From: Urophycis tenuis
Lineage: Eukaryota > Chordata > Actinopteri > Gadiformes > Phycidae
Direction: 5' to 3'
DNA length: 64,000 nucleotides
NCBI GenBank assembly: GCA_036785325.1
Contig: JAXIVH010000001.1
Span: 10,431,777-10,495,776 of the forward strand
The notes below the pieces were generated by a model. It was not told where the DNA came from. It worked only from the letters and a program-made list of their open reading frames with translations, and made no database searches. How positions within the stretch are numbered: the stretch's first letter is position 1; every line of letters starts with the position of its first letter. Positions 34,246-46,111 of this stretch are shown here, one piece after another. The position numbers and the translations under genes were made by a program.

Positions 34246-37200
34246 CTTTCAAGATAAATAAAAAACATTGATTCAAAGTGCATCGGCCAATCGTATACAA
34301 AACACAGATATTTTAATATCATGAGTTCAAAGAATCTTCAACGTATGTGAAAACCTTCACCTGCTCCCTGTCATCAAAGGACTTGGCTGCGGTTTTCGCC
34401 GTATGGTTCTTGGCTTCTTGTTGATACTCCTCCTTGCTGGATTGGTACTGCTCGGCCAAAATGCTTCCAAAAGATAAACAGTACTAATTGAATGACATTA
34501 TGTGTGTCCTATCATCAAGTGAATATGATATGGTTAATAAATATATTCACTGGCTTAGTAAGTGTTTTTTTTTTATCAAGAACTATAATACTGACATCAC
34601 ATGACATCATCATGAGAACACAATAAATGATGCCTGCATAATTATAAACTCAAACTCAAGTCACAGAGGCAGTTTCTTCCTTTAAATGTTTTGTTTGAAA
34701 CTATGCAAGAACATCTAACCTGTCCAGGGGGTCTTCAGCCTCAGGGGCAATGAGCAGTCCAAAAATGGCATCAAGGATCTCCCTCATGGAAATGTGGGCG
34801 TTGTAGCCGCGGTCAAATATGTTGTGACATATCCGCCCAGAGTTGTTGATATTGCAGTGGTACACCTACACTAATGTTAAGATCATTTAACAACTGCTGC
34901 ATGTACCTCTCCATTGGCTCTTTTACAATGATAATAATAAAACAGATAACACAAAAATCCAAATGGAAGGATACAGACGTGACAAAGCGGATTGTGGGAG
35001 GTTTCACTGGATAGTCCTCACCAAACTGACAGTATAGCTCAAAGGTGCCTTTCTCATATGGCGTGTCAGGGGGACCCTGCATCAGAATCTTCCAAAACGC
35101 TATTGACAGGTACAAATCACACATAACAGTTAGAAATCACACATAACAGTGAGAAACCACACATCAGTTAGAAATGACACATAATAGTTAAAAATCATAT
35201 AAGTTAAAATCACCCATAAAAGTTATCAGATGAAACATAGCAGAAAACAGTTATAAAGCACACAACAGTCATCTCACACAAAAGTTATAAATCACAGTCA
35301 TTAAAGTTAAGACAACACTCACAATGGTCATAAGTCACACATCCACAGGAAATACACAATACTTACTTGGAAATACACGATACTTTCTAATATATAATTA
35401 ATAGGGTTTTATTGTAGTTGCATTAGTCATTTGAAGAGTTAAAAAAAACAACGGTCGGTCTCAACTCAAGTATACAACCGGCAAGTCGGTCGGACTAAAA
35501 AGGAAAAATAAATATTTGGGTCGGTCCTAAATTGACAGGGTGGGTCGGGTTACTGCAAACCACAATATTTAGGGATGATTTAAAGTGATGGTTCGGAGTA
35601 AAATTCACCCTGAGGTAATTTCCACCAATAATCCAGCCAAATACCCCCTCAGATGCATTTTTAGCGACGGTCAATATTTATCAAGTTTAGGGGTATAAGC
35701 CGAATGGCTTAGTATTGGAGTGCCCGGTACTGTGTGTATATCTCGTAAATTACCCCACTAATAATGCATGGATTGTTACCCAACTTCTGTAGTAGTACAT
35801 ACTGTATATGGTCTGTACTCACAAAACGAGGCATTTTAAAGTTTGTAAGTACACCAGGAGTTTATTTAAAAGAGCACTTTTCTGATAGCTTCAACTAGCT
35901 GTTGCTAAGGCTACCGCTGCGTCGACGTCTCTTCCGTCTTTCCGGATAAGTTCGTAAAAGTCCTCTTCAAAACTCACAAATGTAAGGAAAAGGTTAGTGA
36001 ATTCAACACTCCATCGAAATGTATTGACAACTGGAATAATTGAATACTTGAAATTAGATGGAGTGTTGAATTCACTAACTTTTTCCTTACACTTGTGAGT
36101 TTTGAAGAGGACTTTTACGAACTTATCCGGAAAGACAGAAGAGACGTCGACGCAGCGCTAGCCTTAGCAACAGCGAGTTGAAGCTATCAGAAAAGTGCTC
36201 TTTTAAATACGTGGTGGTTGGTATATTATCCGCCCTGTGTTGCAAGGTTCTGATAACCCCCAATTTGTGCTCCAGAGGGTGATGGGAGTCAAAGAGAAGG
36301 TACTGATCTGTGTGAGTGGGTTTCCTGTATACCCCAATGTGGAGGCTCCTGTCATCCCCAAAGTGTACATCACAGTCCAAAAAAGGTAAGTGGTTATCTT
36401 TGGCATCTTCTCTGGTGAACTTGATGTTTACGTCCACTGAATTAATGTGTTCAGTAAATGCCTGAAGTTCTTGGGTTCTGATTTTAACCCATGTGTCATC
36501 CACATACCGGAACCAATGGCTAGGTGCTGTTCCTTTGTAGGATTTTAAAGCCTTTTGTTCGAACATTTCCATGTATAAGTTCGCCACAATGGGGGATACT
36601 GGAGAGCCCATGGCACAACTATGCTTCTGTCTGTAGAAAGTATTGTTGAACTGGAAGTATGTGGTGTTCAGGCACAGCTCCAGTAACTGACAGATCTGGT
36701 CTGGGTTGAGGTTTGTTCTAACCTGTAGGGTTAGATCCTGTTTTAACCGATGCCTCACAGTTTCCACTGCCTCCATGGTTGGAATGCAGGTGAATAAAGA
36801 TGTTACATCATATGACACCATGGTTTTGTTTGGATCTAGTCTTAGACCCCGGATTTTGTCCACAAACTCCTGCGAGTTTTGGATGTGATGTGGTGTGTTA
36901 CCAACCAGAGGAGCTAAGATGTTGGCTACATACTTAGCGATGTTGTAGGTCACTGAATTGATGCTGCTCCCAATGGGTCTGAGTGGGACCCCTTCTTTAT
37001 GAATCTTAGGGAGTCCATATAGGCACGGGGTGGTCTCCTGTGGGTAGAGTCTGAGGTACTGTTGTCGGTCAAAGAATCCATCTTTTTGTAGTTTTTGTAA
37101 GCATTCTATAACTTTTCTCTTGTAACCACTGGAAGGGTCACACTTCAAGGGTTCGTATGTGTTGGTGTCATTGAGCAGTGTGGAGACCTTGGATTGATAG

Positions 37201-40200
37201 TCAGTAGTATTTAAGATGACTGTGCATCTTCCTTTGTCCGCTGGAAGGATTGTGATGTTTTTGTCCTTGCTCAGAGATATCATGGCTTTCCTTTCAGTGG
37301 TGGAGAGGTTTGAAGGTGGGGTCTTCGCACTGGACAAGGTTGCTGCCACTTTAAGCCTAAGCTGCTCAGCTTCGGTCTCATTTAAGTTGTTTTTCCCTAT
37401 GGCTGACTCTGTCGCTGTGATGAGTTCAACTGTAGGAACTTGGTCTGGTGTTACAGCAAAATTCAGTCCTTTGGCTAAGACCTCCTTCTCCGGGTGGGTA
37501 AGCTCTCTGTCAGACATATTCTTAACCCATCTTGTAGATCAACCCGTCTTGTAGATCCCTTTGTGCGGGTCGGTTTGTTTCTTGCCTCCCATTCATTATG
37601 TCGGTTTTGTTTGAGTTCTTGGATTCAGTAAGGTAACAATTCAGGTAACAATGAATGACCACAATAAGGAATAAACGTGTCTCCTGTGTGTTTAAAGCTA
37701 ATTGAGAAGGCATATATGGCTATATTTTAAAATCAGTCATCATGGGGGTACTTGGACAGCTGAATAGTTTCTCAGGTGGTACTCAGTATTGAAAGTTTGA
37801 GAACCACTGGTCTAATGAATGTGACGTTACTCTAAGCACAGTGGGCTAGTTCACTAACGACATGAAGTAAACAGCATAGGGTTAAAACTACAGACAGTAT
37901 ACATATCTAAAAAATAAATTTGATTTTTTTTTTTTTTTGCAGTGGCGCTGACAATCCAGCAGCGGCGGTGCGCCGCTGTTGAATGCATATAGGAGAAACA
38001 CTGCCGTTAGAATCCGACTCAATGTTTGCTTTCAAGTCTCCTTTTCAGTCTCATTTTCACGACTAGAGTACAGCTCTATTCTGATTCAATTTGATTCTGA
38101 GTCAAGTTTAAAGTTCCCAGCTCTGATGAATGATAACACTGAATCCAGTAACCAGTCCTCCATGGGTAAGATTCTCACTTACTGAAGTCTGACTCGGATG
38201 GGAAGATTGTGACGTAGGGATGAGGATTACAATGCAGGCTTCTCAACTCCTCAAGTACACGTTTGTCCGTCTCCATTAAGGTCCTTTTCTTGGATTCCTG
38301 TATCTCTTTTTTTAAAGAACTGTTTAGAAAGAAGTGAGTGTTATGTAAGTAGCAACACAGTGGCCCTCATTTATCAAACGAACGTAGAAATGAGAGCAAA
38401 TCTGAACGCATGATTCATCTTACGATAGGACCCACGTGAGATTTACGAAACGTATCGTATCACACCAATCCCAGCGTACGAAGGAGCTTGGTGTTGATAA
38501 ATACGGCGGCTGAGATCGATCGTAATTAACGTAACACGCCCCTATAAAAGAAGTCTCGCCCCTAATTTTTACGACATGGAGAAACATCCAACGGCAAAGA
38601 AGAAGCAGATTTTTTCAGAAACAGAAATGGAGACACTCGTGTCACTTGTTGATGCCCCCCCCCCCCCCCCCTAGACATTACTTCATATTATTTATAGTAA
38701 TGTTATTTATTGTATTATTTATTCTCAACTACCGTTGCACCCCCCACCCCCATATCCATACAATCCACATTAATCTGTTGTACCCGTTCCGTTGTATTGC
38801 ACTAGCGCACTATTGCACCATCTGTACACTTCTTGTATTATATTACTATTTCTCGCACTACCTGTACATTGTTTACATTTTTTTTTATACTGTTTACAGC
38901 CTGTTTCTGCTAGTGTTAGTAACCGTTTACTACCTTAACGATCACTACCTCCACCTGCACTGTTTACTGTCATTTTAATAACTACTACCACTTTTCATGT
39001 TTTTCAATTTTGCACTCTGCACCTTGTTCTGCATTTCTGCATTTCAACCCGCACCTTTAACGCTCATTTGCACTTCTGGTTAGAACACCAACTGCATTTC
39101 GTTGTCCCTGTACTTGTACTCTGCACAATGACAATGAAGTTGAATCTAATCTAATCTAATTAAGGGCAAGCAAAAAAAAAAAACGCAAAATGGAAACAAA
39201 TCACTGTTGCAGTCAACAGTGTGCCCCATGTTCAACAGGCTACGGAAGAGGTAAATAATTAATTGAATAATTAATTAAATGTAAAATTGATGTTAAATTG
39301 ATCCATCTTAAAACATTTCACATTTGACCTATAGGCTATTGTTTGCATTGCGTTAAAATTATTTTATTCCGAATAAGGTGAAGAAAAAGTTGTCCGACTC
39401 TTGCGGATATATGTCTCGCTACTGGTCGCACTCGAAAAAGTTGCGTACACGAGCTCAGACCTGACGTGAGATTTCGTCGCAGCCTGCACTCACGTTCAAA
39501 TTGATAAATGCCAACCTTAACGTGGAAATTAGCGTACGTCCATTTTACGTCCATTTTCTGTCGTACGCCTGTTTGATAAATGAGGGCCAGTGAGAGTACT
39601 TGACATGGCATGGGAGGAAAGACAAAACACAACACAAATGACCTGTTGTTGGTTGGTTTGTACAAACCTCTCTGTCATGGTCACTTTGTCGCTGAACTTG
39701 CTTGGCAGAGAAGTCTCGGGGAGATCATCGTAGCCATGTTGTTTGAATATGCTTCTTAGAACAGTCTGGTGGCAGATGCAACACACAACATAGATGATTT
39801 GTCAGTTTTGTGTTTCTTTTTTTTTTATACTTTATTTTAAAAGACAACCCTTAACCATACGGCAAGTACTGCTCAAACTGACCTCACTTGTGATGGACGA
39901 TGGATCAAGTTTTTCCTTGGGTTTTCTCATTTCCAGAGAAAGAACGGTCTCACATTCAAAAAGTCTGAGGCCTTCTTTGCTTGTTTGTGGCTTGAAACAG
40001 CAACCTCCTGAATCCAGATTTGGGCATAAAGTAAAAATAGACTGTTGACATGTATAGACTGACTCAATGTATGTGACGTTGAGGCTGTGTGTGACTGAGG
40101 TACCGGCTCTAGTGAGGCTGTACCTGTGGCATTGCTGATACCGTGAAGTGTGTTGTTCACCACTTCTCCAAGCAGAATGGAATCCACAATGATGTTGGAT

Positions 40201-41122
40201 TTGATCAGATTTACTGCAACAGTTTCAGGTTTTACCTTGGATCTGTGTGGAGAGTGATTCATTCACATAGCATTGCAAACTCATGTTTCATTCAATTCCA
40301 CCTGCCATAAATTGTCCATACAAATCTCTATTACTGCATAATGTACACTACATGAACAAAGTCCCTCTGCGCGTCTTTGGATTTGATTTGAAATTATACT
40401 GCAAACGTGGTTATCGTTTGACCTTGTGTGAGGTTGTAAGTGAGTATGGTCATTGGAAATATTTTGACATTTTCCAGAATTTACCCAACATCGTTTCCAT
40501 CTGTGAGACATATAATGCGGAGTCTACAATCAGGGAACCTCTTCTTGACTGCTTCCATTTCATTTACTCCATGTTGCAGAGCGTCGTACAGAACAGTCTT
40601 CCCACCTGCTTTAAGGCCACGCAGATGTTCCTGTTGTTAAATGTAGGGTTAGGGCTAGATCTATCTTTATATACTTTCATAATGTGTACACTGAAAAAAG
40701 GGCAGAATTTGTATTCCATAAAGTTTGTTTTCAAAAAAATATATAATTTATATCATTTTCATATTTGACACAATACATTTGCTTGTAAAAGATTAAACGT
40801 CTTGAGATAATGATAAAAACCTACCTTGAATTTTTCCAGAGTTTCTGTAAACGTGTGTATGACTTTCACTTTTGAGTTGAACGTCACAAGGCCAATCACA
40901 TGATGGAAATCATAAGCCATGGTCCTTGTTGCAAAGCTGTCAAACAGCTCCTTCACTGCATCAATCTTTTTCATTTTCAGTTCCTCGTAGCATTCCTCAA
41001 CCATGGAGGAACTGGTATCCATCAGCACCTAAAAAATAAAGCTATGATTTGTACTGTAATGTAATTTCTATACGATCACTGCCTATTCAGTTAGCAGATG
41101 CCCATAAAATATACTGCACACA

Positions 41123-41185
<63 letters not shown>

Positions 41186-44100
41186 CCAGAATTGCTTCTT
41201 TTGGAGTCCTGCAAGTAATAAATGTTTGGTCCTTGGAAAGATTACCGGTTCTGTAGAAAAGAAAAATGCAAAGTTGGATAATCAATATTTCTACAAATTG
41301 ATGATTAGATATAGATTAGCTATATAATAGATTATGTATCTTCTATGTTTCTTTCATTAGTGTATTCATTATCTGCATTTGTTTTCTGAATCTTTCCCAA
41401 AATATTAAATATGGCAAATAAGTTTTGTTGTATGTTAAGATGTGTTATAATATAATAAAATAACAGTTGGTGCTAGACTGTCACTGCCTTTTTTACTTTT
41501 TAAAAAAGAGACATTTTAATAATTTGTCTAATTTTACATAATATCAGATGTACATTTATGTTATGCATGTAGGATGATACATTCTGTGCACACATAAATG
41601 TGTGTAATGTTTGTAAAGAACTGCAAGCGCTTCTTTTCTTACATGGCTGCCAGTTCATCCAAATTCACAATGTTCTTTTTGCCAGTGAGAAAATCCCACA
41701 CGTTAATCAGATGTGGCGTACATTTATCTTTGGACAGACAAATGCCAACATTATCTGCAACAAGAAGAAGAACAAGAACAAGACGAACATCTTAATGATT
41801 ACCTGGCTAGCTTGCAATAAAACAAGCATAAGTAGCTTTAATGTGTGTATGTTTGTGTGTGTAATGCAGTACCTTCACCCAGAAGTATAGGCAATGGCCC
41901 AGGCTGCCCTGCATCCTTGAGTTGTAGAGGAGGAGTCACTTGTAGGAAGGGGAGCTTTGACAGTTTCTCTGTCATGTAGGCAAAGGTCTCCTTCATGTTC
42001 ACTTGAAAGCTTTAAGCAAAAACAGTGAACCGACATTAGCATTGGCATGACCACTTTAGCCTGTGTTGTATTTTGCTTCATGGCAACTTAACTTAAGGAA
42101 TAAAACACAACTACTTCTGCAGTGGATGCAACCTTGACCGCATCACCATTTGTTGTACACTATTTTACAACATCCCAGAGTGGTTTATTCTGCTTATACC
42201 ACAGTTTCCAACAATTATAAGACCATGGTTGCTTTCGTCCTAAATATTCTTTTTCTATCAACTTAATCAGCCTGAATATAAAAAAATGTTATGACATTGT
42301 TATATACTTGAAATACTTTGTCACTAATGTTCCAAGGGTGTGCATTATGTTTCAATAACAGGGCACCTCTGACTTTTAACAATTCTGAATCAATGCCATA
42401 TTTATCATGAACCACAACAGTAAAGTACAACCATGGACCAGATGTTTTCTTTACAACACAAAAACAATGTAAACAAAGCGCCTTGAAGATTGTTTGGATT
42501 TCAACTGGTTTAAGTTCTTGGTAACTGTGGACCTTGGCAGAATAAACTATGACACGGTGTCCATTTTTGGAAAAAAATGAGGTAGCTTACCACCCTAAGT
42601 GTGGAACCTTGTGTATTCCTTACATATGAGCACTACATTGGCCTTATTCACAAGGAGTGGAGATCTCTTCACAACATCATTCAAATAAGAATGGGATTTT
42701 TTAGGAGCCAGACATACAACAAGTATGTTTAATATTCAAGAACATCTGTTAAATAGCTACATACTTCTCTCTGGGCAAGTCAGATTGATATAACCAAAGG
42801 AGGTATGTTGTGAAAGAGGGAGGCAGGCTGAGCAGTATCTTCTCTGTGACAGTGACCCTCTTCAGTGAGCTTTCCTTTAAGTCTTTTTCGGAGCAGTTTG
42901 GAATTTTCTCTCCATCTTAAAAAGGAAAATCAAATCAAATCAATGCTAATGAAGCTAACAACATGGCCAACGATAACATATGATCACAAAAATAGACTTT
43001 TCACTGTAGATCATTGCTATGAGCGCCTTGTCCTAAGTAAGGCTTTTTTTAGTAATGCATAATGACGTCACTATAACATTGTTTCCTTCACGCCTCTGCC
43101 CATGGCATCTATGGGATCGCAGTGCTTACTAGAATTTAACATGTGTGTAAAACTGTACTCTAGATAATTTACCTCTGATCTTTTGAAGAATATCAGCTCT
43201 TTCAAAGACAACTGGTAATCCAGGTACATATACTGGTTCACAGAAACGAAGTCCTTGGTCAGATGTCAGTTTGATTGGTGCATAGACTTCATGCACCGTT
43301 GAATGATTCTGATTAAATGGGGGGAAATGGTTATCTCTTCAGTTATTTAAAAGGACACCTATCTTTAAATAAAAGTGCAGTGTAACAAAATATTGTAAGA
43401 GACATGGGTAGCTTTCCTTGCATTCCAATGGACAGGGTTGAGCTACACAGTATCAAAACAAGGTCTACAGCTTAAAGTAGAAAACACACCTCCGCTGCTG
43501 TTAAGAGATGTGCCCAACAGTGTGATGAATACTCAAAGACATCCACGTCCTCTATTGGTTTTTCCTCAGTGCGTTGTCCAGGCTTTGGCAAAAGTTGTCT
43601 GAACAGCACATACAGTCCTTCAAAGATTGCAATCTTTGAAGGGTGGAAGAGAATAAAATCATAATGCATATACATGTATTACGCATGAGAGTTGTGTGTG
43701 ATGAGTACATGTAGTAGCTAAAAGCTAACAGACACACATACCTTCTGAGTTTTGGTTACAATCTCATTCTTGCTGATCAGCTGGTACAAACTTTGTGCCA
43801 GAGGGTTACAGCCAGTTAGTTGGCGAATGTAAGCAACGACCTCTGTGAATCTCCCTCCCTGCTTTTCTGTTCTCTGAGGGAGGGCAAAAGCATGTTTTTG
43901 TTGTTGTAGTTTTAAAATACTCTCAATATAGTATTCTAAGGGTTTGTTATGGAAGCCATATTCAGCTTTTAAAACTTATGGAAATGACTAATATTGAAAT
44001 GAATAAAGATCAAAATTATCATAATTATAAATACAAATATATCAGTCTATTAAAAAATGGCACTAACATATTTAGCATATTCGTTAATGTGGCTTACCAC

Positions 44101-46040
44101 AGAATACAGTGAAGAGAGGAACACGCTCTGTCCTTTTGTTGTTTGTTTCACAGACAGTTCAACATCATTACTGAAAGACTGCATAGGTTCTGTGGGTTGG
44201 TCGTGACACGTAGACAAGTAAAACTTCATTGTTGAACTTCTGTCTTCAGAGAGGCCGCAATCTTCCAAGATGTCACCATCACCATGGACCCCTCTGCGAA
44301 AATGTAAAAATGTAAAAATTGAGTGGTGTGGGAAATTGGTAAAATGATGAAAAAACAAACAGAAAGACAACTTGTGATTTTAGATTACTGGTAATGTAGA
44401 GCACGTGCAGGGATTCCACTTTCAATCGCCAGTTTTCTTTTCAAATCCCTAATTGTGTCAGTGGTCAAGTTCACAGAAATCTCAAAGTTTCCCTATGGGT
44501 GGAACAAGCACATGGTAATTTACAATTTCTAATGCATTTCAACTGAAAAACTAAACAAGTGCATCAAGGATCAAAAGTATTGTATTCTGAAAACATGATC
44601 TTTTAAATTCAACACTCACCTTGAGCATGATATGACATCGAATGGTATGGTCTCCTGGAGTTACTTCTTCGTCTTTGCTTGTCATTATAATGTTTTGTTT
44701 TAAGTTCTGCTTGGGTGTAAATATGGCGTACAGTATATCGTCATTTTTGATATGTCTGTCTTTCAAGGACCCTTGGGAAAGTAAAAAACAACAAATGAAT
44801 ACATCATATCATGTGTATATATGTTAATGTTTACTACAGTTCTGTATCTGTATCTGCATGATGAAGTGAAATGGGTAGGGCTGTACTTACATGTGTTAAT
44901 GAAGGGGTCATCAGTGAGGGGCATTCCATCCATAGTGTACAGGCAGACACTTTTACTGTTGCCAACATTTTCAGCATGACAAATCCTCAGCATTAAATCT
45001 TCAACTGTGTTCTGTGCTGGATCCATGTCTACAAAGAGAACTAATTTAGTATTTCTATTCTAATGCAAATCTTTTTTGGCAAAACCCAATTTGTTTAGTA
45101 AACGTTCCAGAGGAGGTTTTATATTTATATTACCATAACCTTATACCGTAGCATTGTTGTACACTTGAATCAGGCAGACCACTTGTGCTAACAAAAGCTT
45201 ATTATGGATTCAATATCAATGAGTTTGGGTCATAGACCGGTGTGGGCACACAATGGGACCAATGTGATTAGTTTCTGCTGCTGGTTGAAGAGAATGGTAC
45301 AGCTCTGTAGATGACAAATCTACACCCTCATAAGGGCTGTGAGTAAACCAATGGGTGCCGTCATGCTACGTCCATTGTCTTTGGCAAAACTTAATAACGT
45401 TCACCTTACTCCTACACATTCTATCATGTTTCACAACCATTTTAAAATCCAAATTCTAGGAGTGTGTGCTTGTGCAACAGCCATTAATATACAATATATA
45501 ATATAGGTGTGTCGCTCTTACCTCTGATAAATCTGTGCTCAGGACACTCAGGGTATGTGTACTGAAGGCTGAAGTCCTCCGCCGTCTTCTTGAAGGCCTC
45601 TGGTCCAGGGGCCTCTGAGTCGGGCCTGGCTCTGAGCCTTCTCACATGGTCCTTCAGACTTGCAAAGCGATTCTTCTCTGCTTGAGTGAAGCCTGTTTCG
45701 GAATCTTGATTGTTTACAGGCTTTTGGACTGGGGCTCATAAGTGTGTACTGGCTGCTCGAGATTTCACAATTTAGGTTGCACCTTGATCACTTAATTACA
45801 TACATCCATTTGTGTATTCAGTGTGAGCATATGCCAACGAGAAGGCTCACCAAGAGAAATACAAGTAGTGTAATTAAGCTATATGGAATGTAGTAGCATA
45901 CTGTGGGTTGACAAACCTGAGTTTGTAGGATATAGGAAGACAATGCTTTTAAAGATCAGATAAGAAATTACTACATTTGGACTCAAATTGCCCTCTATAG
46001 GTTAAACAACTGCTATTGCATCCCTTCATTGTTATGAGTG

Positions 46041-46111
<71 letters not shown>

